A DNA stretch of 64,000 nt from contig NZ_JAEVLT010000001.1 of assembly GCF_024494385.1 (NCBI RefSeq), positions 186,001-250,000 on the forward strand, given 5' to 3'. This stretch comes from Bacillus sp. EB600. GTDB taxonomy: Bacteria; Bacillota; Bacilli; Bacillales; Cytobacillaceae. Numbering within the stretch: the stretch's first letter is position 1; each line of letters opens with the position of its first letter. Position numbers and translations under genes: made by a program. Below, one piece after another: positions 36,931 to 45,257 of the stretch. The notes beneath the pieces were generated by a model. That model ran no database searches, was not told the origin of the DNA, and was given only the letters and a program-made list of their open reading frames with translations.

Positions 36931-36932
36931 AG

Positions 36933-36968
36933 AAAAGCGGAAGCGCCTGTATAGGCGCTTCCGCTTTT
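36933..36968. terminator. Repeat-derived bidirectional terminator
   Basis: 15-bp perfect stem AAAAGCGGAAGCGCC (36933-36947) / GGCGCTTCCGCTTTT (36954-36968), loop TGTATA. It is made of the left end of the repeat and its inverse, and sits between the convergent cbaA and ypwA genes. Confidence 0.85.
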
Positions 36969-38479
36969 TAGTTGTTTAACAGATATACTTCTCTATATTT
37001 CTCAGTAAGATAATTAATTAAATATTGTGCATTTAATCCTTCACCAGTCACATCCTGGAGGATCTCAAGCGGTTTTTTCATTTTACCATATTGATGGATA
37101 TTTTTATTCAGCCATTGTTTAATTGGGAGTAAATTCCCCTTTTCAAGTAATAGATCATAGTTTGGGAGTTCTTCAAGCATTTTATTTTTAAATTGGGCAG
37201 CATACATATACCCCAATGCATAGGAAGGGAAATAGCCAAAGCTTCCACCTGCCCAATGAACATCCTGTAAAACACCTTCTGCGTCGTTTTCAGGGCGGAT
37301 GCCGAGATATTTTTCATACATTGCATTCCATGTATCTGGGAGGTCTTTCACCTCAATTTCATCATTAAATAAACGCTTTTCAATTTCATAACGAATGATA
37401 ATATGCAGTGGGTACGTCAGTTCATCTGCCTCAATTCGAATTAACGATGCTTTTGATTCATTAATTGCCCGATAAAAATCATCCAAACTAATTTGGTCAA
37501 ACTGCCCACTCGAATATGTCTTCAAAAGATCATAATTATGCTGCCAAAATGAATAGTTCCTGCCTACAAAATTTTCATAGAAAAGCGATTGAGATTCATG
37601 AATGCCCATTGATGTTCCTGAACATAGTGGAGTTCCAATAAGGTTAGTTGAAATATTTTGTTCATAGATAGCATGACCACCTTCATGTATCGTGCCAAAA
37701 ACGGCTGTTCGAAAATCTTGTTCATCATATCTAGTCGTTACTCGAACATCACCTGGGTTTAATCCTGTCGCAAATGGATGAACTGTTTCATCCAATCGCC
37801 CTGCCTCAAAATTAAAGCCCATTTGCTTTAAAATATTTAAACTGAATTGCCGCTGTTTTTCTTTTGTAAATGTTTTAAATAGGAATCCCGATCTCGGTTT
37901 ATTCAGTGAGTCTGCTACCTGTTGCACAAGAGGGACAAGTTTGTTTCTTAACTCGCTAAATACCTGATCAAGAATATCAACGGTTATTCCAGGCTCATAC
38001 ATGTCAAGCAGAGTATCGTACTTATTTCCATTGTACCCCCAGTAATCAATAAAACGCTTTGTCATTTCTACCAACTTTTCTAAATATGGCCGAAAAATCG
38101 CAAAATCAGAGTTTGCTTTTGCCTCTTCCCAGACACTCTCCGCTTTTGACTGGAGAATGACGTATTCTTTATATTCTTCTGCAGGAATTTTTTTATTTCG
38201 CTCATAATTTTTCTTGCATTCTTCAAGAGCCTTTCGGGAAATTTCAGAAATGTTTTTCCTTGTTAAATTAGCAATATAGGCTGCCATTTCTTCAGAAACT
38301 GACATTTTAAATACTTCAGAGGATAACATACCGATTACTTCTGATCTTTGCTCGATGCCGTTTTTCGGGGCGCCCGTTCGCAAATCCCAATAAATAAGGG
38401 CAAGTGCTTCATTATATGATGACATTTTCTTAACATACTCTAGAAATTCTTTTTCCTGCTGAACCGTATTTAAACTCAT
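36968..38479 (-). CDS. ypwA: Metallocarboxypeptidase of family M32 (Taq carboxypeptidase)
   Basis: 503 aa from the ATG at 38479 with AGGAG 8-9 bases upstream; the longer frame to 38518 adds an unconserved leader. Zinc motif HEGGH in FGTIHEGGHAIYEQ (about residue 267) and downstream Glu in the IHESQSLFYEN segment. Almost wholly helical, cytoplasmic. Removes C-terminal residues of broad specificity. B. subtilis YpwA is the characterised relative. The stop codon lies within the right arm of the repeat-derived terminator region. Confidence 0.94.
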   Translation of the reverse strand: MSLNTVQQEKEFLEYVKKMSSYNEALALIYWDLRTGAPKNGIEQRSEVIGMLSSEVFKMSVSEEMAAYIANLTRKNISEISRKALEECKKNYERNKKIPAEEYKEYVILQSKAESVWEEAKANSDFAIFRPYLEKLVEMTKRFIDYWGYNGNKYDTLLDMYEPGITVDILDQVFSELRNKLVPLVQQVADSLNKPRSGFLFKTFTKEKQRQFSLNILKQMGFNFEAGRLDETVHPFATGLNPGDVRVTTRYDEQDFRTAVFGTIHEGGHAIYEQNISTNLIGTPLCSGTSMGIHESQSLFYENFVGRNYSFWQHNYDLLKTYSSGQFDQISLDDFYRAINESKASLIRIEADELTYPLHIIIRYEIEKRLFNDEIEVKDLPDTWNAMYEKYLGIRPENDAEGVLQDVHWAGGSFGYFPSYALGYMYAAQFKNKMLEELPNYDLLLEKGNLLPIKQWLNKNIHQYGKMKKPLEILQDVTGEGLNAQYLINYLTEKYREVYLLNN

Positions 38480-38659
38480 CCTCCATGCTCCTCTCTTTTT
38501 CTTTCCATATTTTATCATATTTTTTAAAGCTCATTCAAAATATGGATAAAAAAACAACAGAAACGCTTATTTCTGTTGTAGAATAGCTCTATAGTAAAAA
38601 AAGGGAATGGAATGAAAAATAATAGAACAAAAATACTCCCATATTACTTACGTTAATCA

Positions 38660-38899
38660 TTACCTATTTTTTTCAATCGAAACTCTCCAAGTTTCGGGAC
38701 CTTCTTCAAGATACTCCCATGTGAATTGATCGGTTCTTTCCATCATAAATTGGTATTGAAGCGGTTTAGGATCATGATCATTAACAATTTGCATGAATTC
38801 TCCGGATTTTAATTCATCAAATGCATTCATTATGGTTGGGTGTTTTTCACGAGGTGGATAATCTGGAACATTAATAATCTTTGCGAAAGTTTGCATCAT
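38660..38899 (-). CDS. DUF2249 domain protein
   Basis: 79 aa from the ATG at 38899 (a second ATG at 38896 has slightly better spacing to AAGGAG). The body INVPDYPPREKHPTIM ... GEFMQIVNDHDPKPLQYQF ... GPETWRVSI is the DUF2249 pattern with the conserved NDHDPKPL motif. These small cytoplasmic proteins occur beside nitrite, NO and Fe-S genes; the activity is unknown. It has its own promoter with an FNR-type site at 38961-38976 and TATAAT at 38934-38939, so it is predicted to be induced with norZ and hcp. Confidence 0.85.
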   Translation of the reverse strand: MMQTFAKIINVPDYPPREKHPTIMNAFDELKSGEFMQIVNDHDPKPLQYQFMMERTDQFTWEYLEEGPETWRVSIEKNR

Positions 38900-38933
38900 T
38901 TTCACTCCTTCTAATATCGTTAACTTCTTTTTT

Positions 38934-38976
38934 ATTATAAAAAATACTTGCTACTATTTTAGTGAAGCCTGTCACA
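38934..38976 (-). promoter_or_regulatory. FNR-type site and -10 of the DUF2249 gene
   Basis: Minus strand TGTGA-CAGGCT-TCACT (38976-38961), a perfect match to the B. subtilis Fnr consensus TGTGA-N6-TCACT, then 21 bases and TATAAT (38939-38934). The site centre is 41.5 bp from the predicted start, the class II activator position. Confidence 0.75.
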
Positions 38977-39038
38977 CTTCTATAATGATTTTACTTATAC
39001 CACACTTCGCCAAAAATAATGCAAAGGGGGAAAATAAA

Positions 39039-39176
39039 ATGAAGGAATTAATCGGTTGTTGTTCCTGTTGTGGCAAAGAGGTTTTTTGTTTAGATGGTTT
39101 TTTTAATGCGATCTATACTGATGACAAGAAAATCGTTTGTTTTGATTGTCATGAGAAAAGCGGAAGCACCCGTTAA
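39039..39176 (+). CDS. Small zinc-ribbon protein whose 3' end is supplied by a repeat
   Basis: 45 aa, ATG at 39039 with AAAGGGGGAAAATAAA upstream. Cysteines in GCCSCCGKEVFC and IVCFDCHEK give two CxxC knuckles, a likely zinc site resembling the Gin/CsfB or similar ribbon families, but I cannot place it firmly. The last residues EKSGSTR and the stop codon are encoded by repeat copy D, so the original C-terminus may have been replaced. Divergent from the DUF2249 gene. Confidence 0.65.
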   Translation: MKELIGCCSCCGKEVFCLDGFFNAIYTDDKKIVCFDCHEKSGSTR

Positions 39177-39275
39177 GCGATGTACACTAGTCGCTGGGCG
39201 CTGACCGACTAAAAGCGCCGCCGTCCTGGCGGCAACGTCGGCACTAGCACTTCCTGTGCGTCGGACCTAGACAGT
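39155..39275 (+). repeat. Dispersed repeat copy D (internally deleted, with extra module)
   Basis: Left end GAAAAGCGGAAGCACCCG is joined at about 39184 directly to the right part CACTAGTCGCTGGGCGCTG; a second module (39204-39264, hairpin GCCGCC / GGCGGC inside CCGAC / GTCGG) follows. Overlaps the last codons of the upstream gene. Confidence 0.8.
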
Positions 39276-39556
39276 TTTCTATTTTCAAAAACTTTATACT
39301 TTCATAAAAAGCAAGAGAACCGACAGTCAGACACGCTCAAAGTTCAAAGAAATAAATCATGATAATTTAGTAACAAAAATCCACAAAGTTTATCTTCTTA
39401 ATATCCAGCTCTCTCCATTAATCAGAAAAAAGAAAAAATAATTCTTTTCTAGGAAATTTCTACAATTAAAAGGACAAACTAACCATGTACTTCAAGGAAA
39501 GTGCTCTAAATAAATAGCGTACAGTTAAATTACTTTGAATGTAGAAGGTGGAAAAG

Positions 39557-41281
39557 ATGAAGCAAACTGTAGCAGATTTACTTATTAATACTCTTTTACA
39601 TGCAGGAATTAAACGAATTTATGGGATTGTCGGGGATTCCTTAAACGCGGTTTTGGATTCAATCAGGGGCTCTGGAAAAATTGAGTGGATCGGGGTCCGA
39701 CATGAAGAGGTAGCAGCATTTGCCGCCGGTGCTGATGCACTGTTAAGCAATAGTATAGCTGTTTGCGCAGGAAGCAGTGGACCGGGAAACTTGCACCTTA
39801 TTAATGGGTTATATGATTGCCATCGCAGTCGGATACCAGTTCTGGCAATTGCAGCACATATTCCCAGCAATGAAATCGGCAGTGAATATTTTCAGCAAAC
39901 CCATCCTGAAATTCTTTTTAAGGAATGCAGCCATTTCAGTGAAGTTTTGACAAGAGCAGAACAAATGCCCCGTATGGTTACGATTGCAATGCAGCATGCA
40001 GTTTCAAAAAAAGGTGTGGCAGTTTTGGTGCTGCCAGGAGATGTTGCTGCATTGCCTGAAAGTGAAACTGTCCCCAAACAGGTTTTTCATGTGACAAATC
40101 CCATTATCAGACCCTCAGAGGATGAATTAAAAAAACTTGCCGAATATCTAAATAACGGAAAGAAAATTACTTTATTATGTGGCGCAGGTTGTGAAGGTGC
40201 TCATAAACAAGTAATGGAGCTTTGTGAACAATTAAAGTCCCCGATGGTCATCGCCCTAAGAGGGAAAGAACACCTTGAATTTGACAATCCTTATTTGGTA
40301 GGTCTTACTGGGCTTATTGGCTATTCATCAGGATTCGATGCAATAATGGATTCAGATGTGCTTCTCATGCTGGGTACTGATTTTCCATATCGGCAGTTTT
40401 ATCCCAAAAATTCGATTATCTTGCAAGTGGATATTCGGCCGGAGCACCTCGGTCGAAGAGCAGAAATAACTTTAGGGCTCTGCGGGGATGTTAAAGACAC
40501 CATTGAAGCTTTAATTCCTTATCTTACTAAAAAACATAAATCGAAACATCTTGATAAATATGTTGCCGATTACAGTGACGTTCGTAAAGAACTTGATAAC
40601 TTAGCAATCGGAAAAGCAGGAAAAAAGCCCATCCATCCGCAGTTCTTAACAAAGATAATTAGTGATCTTGCAAGCAAAGATGCGGTATTTACCTGTGACG
40701 TCGGAACCCCTACCTTATGGGCAGCTCGTTATCTTAGAATGAACGGGAAAAGAAGGCTTTTGGGTTCATTTAACCACGGCACAATGGCAAATGCGCTGCC
40801 ACAAGCGATAGGTGCTCAAGTAACAAATCCTGAAAGACAGGTAATTGCTCTTTCAGGAGATGGTGGACTTGCGATGTTAATGGGCGACCTGTTAACACTG
40901 CAACAGCGAAAATTGCCAGTAAAAGTGGTCGTATTTAATAATAGTGCGTTAAGTTTTGTTGAATTGGAGATGAAAGCTGCAGGGTATTTGGAAACCGGTA
41001 CCGAACTTCAAAATCCGAATTTAGCATCTGTGGCTGATGGAATGGGAATAAAGGGGATACGAGTAGAAGATCCTGGGGATCTTGAAGCAGCGGTTAAACT
41101 CGCATTTGAACATAATGGACCCGTATTATTGGATGTGATTGTTAATCGACAGGAGTTATCACTTCCGCCAAAAATCAATTTTGAACAAGCCCATGGATTT
41201 ACCTTGTGGATGTTAAAAGCTGTCTTGAGCGGAGAAGGCAATACATTAGTTGAACTTGCAGAAACAAATCTGCTTCGTTAA
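39557..41281 (+). CDS. Thiamine-diphosphate-dependent pyruvate oxidase-like enzyme (PoxB/YdaP type)
   Basis: 574 aa from the ATG at 39557 behind GAAGGTGG. N-terminal ThDP pyrimidine domain with the catalytic Glu in VRHEEVAAFAAGA (about residue 50), middle FAD/nucleotide domain, and C-terminal ThDP motif ALSGDGGLAML ... VVVFNN (about residues 433-465). Closest in layout to pyruvate oxidase or pyruvate:quinone oxidoreductase, which converts pyruvate to acetate and CO2 and passes electrons to quinone. Whether it is quinone-linked cannot be shown here. It lies in a respiratory island but has no FNR-type site. Confidence 0.85.
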   Translation: MKQTVADLLINTLLHAGIKRIYGIVGDSLNAVLDSIRGSGKIEWIGVRHEEVAAFAAGADALLSNSIAVCAGSSGPGNLHLINGLYDCHRSRIPVLAIAAHIPSNEIGSEYFQQTHPEILFKECSHFSEVLTRAEQMPRMVTIAMQHAVSKKGVAVLVLPGDVAALPESETVPKQVFHVTNPIIRPSEDELKKLAEYLNNGKKITLLCGAGCEGAHKQVMELCEQLKSPMVIALRGKEHLEFDNPYLVGLTGLIGYSSGFDAIMDSDVLLMLGTDFPYRQFYPKNSIILQVDIRPEHLGRRAEITLGLCGDVKDTIEALIPYLTKKHKSKHLDKYVADYSDVRKELDNLAIGKAGKKPIHPQFLTKIISDLASKDAVFTCDVGTPTLWAARYLRMNGKRRLLGSFNHGTMANALPQAIGAQVTNPERQVIALSGDGGLAMLMGDLLTLQQRKLPVKVVVFNNSALSFVELEMKAAGYLETGTELQNPNLASVADGMGIKGIRVEDPGDLEAAVKLAFEHNGPVLLDVIVNRQELSLPPKINFEQAHGFTLWMLKAVLSGEGNTLVELAETNLLR

Positions 41282-41325
41282 AAAAGCACAAAAAGACCCT
41301 CTTAAATTATTGGTAAAGATAAAAT

Positions 41326-41356
41326 AAGGCATATCGCTATAATAGTGATATGCCTT
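41326..41356. terminator. Terminator between the oxidase gene and norZ
   Basis: 10-bp stem AAGGCATATC / GATATGCCTT, loop 11 nt, followed by AT-rich tails, between convergent genes. Confidence 0.75.
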
Positions 41357-41445
41357 AGAATATTTTTCATCCTATTTATTGGTAGGTAGTAATAACTGTA
41401 CTAATCGGAAATTCTAAATTACGATAACCATGCTGATTTTTGTTT

Positions 41446-43809
41446 TTACTCTTCCTCAATAGCAAGATCTCTGACAGGAAGTTTTTCCTTTTCTTTATGA
41501 GTTGGTTTACGTAAATTAAACATTGCTTTTATGGCGAAGATCAGCAGTGTTATTACCCCAATCAAGAAAATTGTGTCAGGAACTGCACGCCATGTTAATA
41601 ATGTTTGTACAATAGGTTGTTTCAAAAATACTGCGGCACGGGATGCGGCATACCCATGATCAAACGCTTCTTTAATTTGCAAGAAACCGACTGGAAGCAA
41701 GGATAAAAAGACCATGCCTGCAAGACCAACATTCAACATGATACAGCTGAATTTAAGCCATTTATCGTTCCAAGCCTCAGGTTTTACAATACTTCTCAGT
41801 GAGTAGAGAAGGACGGCAATCGCAAACATTCCGTATACACCCATCATCGAACCATGACCATGTGCCGCGGTTAAGAATTGACCATGTTCAAAGAATGTAA
41901 CAGCCGGTAAGTTGATTAAAAATCCCAGCACACCCGCCCCTACTAGGTTCCAGATGGCTACAGAGATTAAGAACCAGAAACTCGCTTTATACGGGAAGTT
42001 TACACCACCATCACGCATCATTTTATATTGATCATATGCTTCAAGAATTAGCAGCGTCAACGGAACGACTTCCATTGCGGAGAATACTGCTCCGAGACCA
42101 ATCCAAGCTTCTGATGATCCATTATAATAATAATGGTGACCGATTCCTAGCACACCGCTTCCTAATAGCAAGATTAATTGGAAATACATCTGTCTAACGG
42201 TTGATTTCTTCGTTACGAGACCTAGTTGAACTAATAAAAATCCAATAACAACAACTGCAAAAACTTCAAAAATTCCTTCAACCCATAAGTGAATAATCCA
42301 CCAGCGCCAGTAATCAGATAGCGTAAAACTACTGCTTGGGTTAATAAATAAAGCAAAGATATAGAATGCCGGAACAGCAATCGATGAGTAGAATAACAGG
42401 TGAATGAGTCCACCCTTATCTATTTCCTTTTTGAGTCCTGCTCGAATTCCCCGATAAACGATAAACAGCCAAATAAACATTCCCGCAATCAGGATAATTT
42501 GCCAAATTCGTCCTTCCTCAATGTATTCCCAACCATTGTGACCGAATAAGAACCAATTATTTCCTAGATAACCATTTGCCCCAAGCCATTCACCGATCAT
42601 ACTTCCGCCGACAAGTACCACGAGCGCCCAAAACAAGATGTCAACCAATAGCCCTTGTTTCTTCGGTTCATAACCGCCGACAAGCGGTGCAATATAGATA
42701 CCCATTCCCAGCCAGGCCGTTGCAATCCAAAAGACAGCAAGCTGCAAATGATAGCCTTTTGCGATATTAAATGGGAGTATATCATGAATCCACTTAATCC
42801 CAAAGAAGCTCTGAGGCTCAGTATAATAATGTGCTAGTAGTGCACCAAACATACACTGAACAAAGAATAATGCTGCTACAACGACAAAGTATTTGCCAGA
42901 TTTAACTTGTGAGATTGTTACTGGCATTTTGCTTATATTTATCTCAGGGAAATTCCCTGGTGTATAGGCTTCTTTCATATTGAGTTGATAGCGTTTGTAA
43001 AAGTATAGAATGATTCCAATAGCTAAAATTAGGATCGTTACACTTGCCCCGCTCCACCAAATAGCTGAGAATGAGAGTTGGTTTCCTGCATCTTCATAAT
43101 ATGGCCAGTTATTTGTATAGGTAATCTTATCACCAGGACGGACAGTGCTTGAGAGCCATGCAGTCCAGAAAAAGAAGTCAGAAATTTGCTTAATCTGGTC
43201 ACCATTCGCAACATAGACTCGGTTGGTTTTTGGCATATCAGAGTCTTTAATTAGATTTGCTTTAAGTCCCCAGCCATCACCTTTTGTAAATATTTGTTTA
43301 TAATAGGCTCTTACTTTTTCTAACCCGTAGCTTTGGGCATCCGTTAATTTCAATGTATCTTTGCTGCTATCATAACGATTTTTGCGCATTTCATTAATAA
43401 CATTGTTTTTAATAATCGATTTTTGATCCTCATTTAACTGAGAGTACGTCTTACTGAATTTCTCGTTTGCTCTAAAATCTTGCATTCCTTCTATATAAAT
43501 CTTCAATGCTTCAGCAGTATAGTCAGGACCCATATAAGATCCATCCCCAAGTACAGTTCCATAATCCATTAATCCATATTTTTGCCATACTGCCTGGCCG
43601 CCGATGATGGTTTCTTTAGAGAATAGTACATCACCGCTTTTATTCGTTACCTCTAGTGGTCTTGGTGCTTGTTCCTTAAAAATCCAGTAGCCTCCCACAA
43701 GCAAAATTGTAAAGGTCACCAAAATCGTAATAATTAATATCGATTTTAAAAGAGCATTTTGATTTTGCTTTACGACTTTTTTCACAGGTATTCCTCTGTT
43801 AATTTCCAT
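41446..43809 (-). CDS. norZ: Quinol-dependent nitric oxide reductase (qNOR)
   Basis: 787 aa, single-subunit type: an N-terminal membrane anchor, an extracellular domain (about residues 50-240, without a haem c motif) and then about 13 helices homologous to NorB. Haem and non-haem iron ligands: GYHLQLAVFW, WWIIHLWVEGIFEVF, GIGHHYYYNG and AAHGHGSMMG. The Glu in HLWVEG is the family's iron ligand. Reduces 2 NO to N2O with quinol electrons; used for detoxification or denitrification. Divergent from the crp operon. ATG 43809 behind GAGGATGAAAAGG. Confidence 0.95.
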   Translation of the reverse strand: MEINRGIPVKKVVKQNQNALLKSILIITILVTFTILLVGGYWIFKEQAPRPLEVTNKSGDVLFSKETIIGGQAVWQKYGLMDYGTVLGDGSYMGPDYTAEALKIYIEGMQDFRANEKFSKTYSQLNEDQKSIIKNNVINEMRKNRYDSSKDTLKLTDAQSYGLEKVRAYYKQIFTKGDGWGLKANLIKDSDMPKTNRVYVANGDQIKQISDFFFWTAWLSSTVRPGDKITYTNNWPYYEDAGNQLSFSAIWWSGASVTILILAIGIILYFYKRYQLNMKEAYTPGNFPEINISKMPVTISQVKSGKYFVVVAALFFVQCMFGALLAHYYTEPQSFFGIKWIHDILPFNIAKGYHLQLAVFWIATAWLGMGIYIAPLVGGYEPKKQGLLVDILFWALVVLVGGSMIGEWLGANGYLGNNWFLFGHNGWEYIEEGRIWQIILIAGMFIWLFIVYRGIRAGLKKEIDKGGLIHLLFYSSIAVPAFYIFALFINPSSSFTLSDYWRWWIIHLWVEGIFEVFAVVVIGFLLVQLGLVTKKSTVRQMYFQLILLLGSGVLGIGHHYYYNGSSEAWIGLGAVFSAMEVVPLTLLILEAYDQYKMMRDGGVNFPYKASFWFLISVAIWNLVGAGVLGFLINLPAVTFFEHGQFLTAAHGHGSMMGVYGMFAIAVLLYSLRSIVKPEAWNDKWLKFSCIMLNVGLAGMVFLSLLPVGFLQIKEAFDHGYAASRAAVFLKQPIVQTLLTWRAVPDTIFLIGVITLLIFAIKAMFNLRKPTHKEKEKLPVRDLAIEEE

Positions 43810-43845
43810 ATCCTTTTCATCCTCTCTTGTGTCATTATGTCATCA

Positions 43846-43888
43846 ATTGTAACTGTCACAAGACTGACACAAAGTGAGACTCCTCATG
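43846..43888 (-). promoter_or_regulatory. FNR-type site and -10 of norZ, with an embedded palindrome
   Basis: Minus strand CATGA-GGAGTC-TCACT (43888-43873), 21 bases, TACAAT (43851-43846); predicted start 43839 and site centre at -41.5. The perfect inverted repeat TGTCA-CAAGAC-TGACA (43854-43869) lies wholly between site and -10, where a repressor could act. Confidence 0.65.
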
Positions 43889-43895
43889 CTGCACC

Positions 43896-43909
43896 TGTGA
43901 TTTTTCACA
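43896..43909. promoter_or_regulatory. TGTGA-N4-TCACA inverted repeat
   Basis: TGTGATTTTTCACA, the same unusual half-site spacing as TGTGATATTTCACA upstream of the oxidase operon (34267-34280). Confidence 0.45.
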
Positions 43910-43944
43910 CAGTATTGAGAATTATTTTCACAAGAAGGCAATTC

Positions 43945-43987
43945 TATGACGGTGGTCACTTATTTTAAAAAAAAGGGTTGCTACAAT
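43945..43987 (+). promoter_or_regulatory. FNR-type site and -10 of the crp-DUF2249 operon
   Basis: TATGA-CGGTGG-TCACT (43945-43960), 21 bases, TACAAT (43982-43987); predicted start 43994 and site centre at -41.5. Autoregulation by the encoded Crp/Fnr protein is possible. Confidence 0.7.
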
Positions 43988-44032
43988 AGAAATACAGAAA
44001 ACAAATTTCTTTCTTCGAAGGTGATACTATTA

Positions 44033-44725
44033 ATGAAACATGAAGATATTGTAATGCGATTGTCGAATGTTCCTTTATTTAAAGGATTGTCCTATCCAGA
44101 ATTAGAACCATTCGTTCAAATTGCTCAAACCCGTTTTTATAAACATAAAATGTATGTTTTTATGCAGGAAGACCAACTTGATCGTGTCTTTTTTATCCAT
44201 AGTGGAAAGGTTAAGATTTATCGAACAGATTTCTCCGGTAAAGAACAAATCATTTCCATCCTGGAACCAGGCGAAATGTTCCCGCATGCAGGATTTTTTA
44301 GACATGGCAAATACCCTGCTCATGCAGAAGTGCTAGAAGATTCTTATCTAATTGTAATTCCAATCGACAAATTCGAGGAAATTCTTATTTCATATCCTGA
44401 GCTTTGTATCAAAATATTCAAAGTCTTGGGTGAAAAAATTGTTGATCTGCAAGGTAGATTGGAGGCACAAGTCCTTCATAATACCTATGAGCAAATTATT
44501 TTATTATTGATCAGACTCTGTAAATCCAATGGAGAAAAAAATGAACAGGGTTATAAGCTAACGACACAGTTTACAAACCGTGAGCTTGCAAATATGATTG
44601 GTACTTCGAGAGAAACTGTAAGCCGGACAATAAACCAATTAAAAAAGAAAGAGTATGTCTTACCGGATGACGACGGGTTTTATTTACTTAACGATGAAGC
44701 GCTGAAGCAAGAATTATTTTATTAA
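44033..44725 (+). CDS. Crp/Fnr-family regulator without Fe-S cysteines (paralogue 1)
   Basis: 230 aa from the ATG at 44033 behind GAAGGTGAT. Cyclic-nucleotide-binding-like domain (residues about 10-125, with GEMFPHAGFF), long dimer helix (LGEKIVDLQGRLEAQ), and winged helix with recognition helix TSRETVSRTINQLKK (about residues 190-204). The only Cys residues are scattered (ELCIKIF, RLCKSN), so it cannot hold the [4Fe-4S] cluster of Bacillus Fnr; it may sense NO or redox by another route. First gene of an operon with two DUF2249 genes, a membrane protein and DUF59. About 60% identical by eye to the regulator at 56530. Confidence 0.92.
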   Translation: MKHEDIVMRLSNVPLFKGLSYPELEPFVQIAQTRFYKHKMYVFMQEDQLDRVFFIHSGKVKIYRTDFSGKEQIISILEPGEMFPHAGFFRHGKYPAHAEVLEDSYLIVIPIDKFEEILISYPELCIKIFKVLGEKIVDLQGRLEAQVLHNTYEQIILLLIRLCKSNGEKNEQGYKLTTQFTNRELANMIGTSRETVSRTINQLKKKEYVLPDDDGFYLLNDEALKQELFY

Positions 44726-44744
44726 AATGAAGGAGATGTTCAGT

Positions 44745-44978
44745 TTGGAAGCAAAAATTATTGAATTAGATGTTCGTGAAGACTTAAAAAATAAAATTGA
44801 GCCTTTTCAAAAAATAATGGAGGCAATTGGCAGTTTAAAAGCAGCGGATACCTTTATCCTCCATGCACCATTCAAGCCGGTTCCCTTATTTGCAGTCATG
44901 AAAGCAAAAGGGTTCACACATGAAGTTGAAGAAATTGAAAAAAAGCATTGGCAAGTTACTTTTGTTAAGAAAGGCTAA
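44745..44978 (+). CDS. DUF2249 domain protein
   Basis: 77 aa from the TTG at 44745 with AAGGAGAT 6-7 bases upstream; the ATG at 44736 is too close to that site. Pattern IIELDVREDLKNKIEPFQKIM ... LHAPFKPVPLFAVMKAKGF ... WQVTFVK fits DUF2249, with the AP-FKPVPLF motif. Function unknown. The start is 19 bases after the regulator's stop, so it is translated from the same mRNA. It may bind a cofactor or partner in NO handling. Confidence 0.82.
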   Translation: MEAKIIELDVREDLKNKIEPFQKIMEAIGSLKAADTFILHAPFKPVPLFAVMKAKGFTHEVEEIEKKHWQVTFVKKG

Positions 44979-45037
44979 CCATATTTGTAAACAGGATTCC
45001 TTCCATTCAAATAAGCACAAGCAGGAGGAGAGTAAAA

Positions 45038-45244
45038 ATGATTTTAGATAATCGCGGTTTAGAACCTCCACAGCCAATGATGCGAACATTGGCTGCATTA
45101 GAAACAGTCGGTGAAAATGAAACATTAACGATTATTAACGATCGAAGACCCATGTTTCTTTACGAACAATTGGAGGAATTAGGGTATAAGCAGCGTACAG
45201 AACAACAAAAAGACGGAAGTTTTAAGATTGAAATCTTCCGATAA
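45038..45244 (+). CDS. DUF2249 domain protein
   Basis: 68 aa, ATG at 45038 with GGAGGAGAGTAAAA upstream. Sequence LDNRGLEPPQPMMRTLAAL ... NDRRPMFLYEQLEELGY is a clear DUF2249 with the D-x-RGLEPP start. Third DUF2249 gene within 7 kb and second in this operon; the three differ strongly, so they are not recent duplicates. Function unknown. Confidence 0.85.
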   Translation: MILDNRGLEPPQPMMRTLAALETVGENETLTIINDRRPMFLYEQLEELGYKQRTEQQKDGSFKIEIFR

Positions 45245-45257
45245 GAGGGTGAAATAG

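Noticed and set aside
42231..42413. 60-codon frame inside norZ
   Set aside because: Shadow frame of the NO reductase; no independent start signal.
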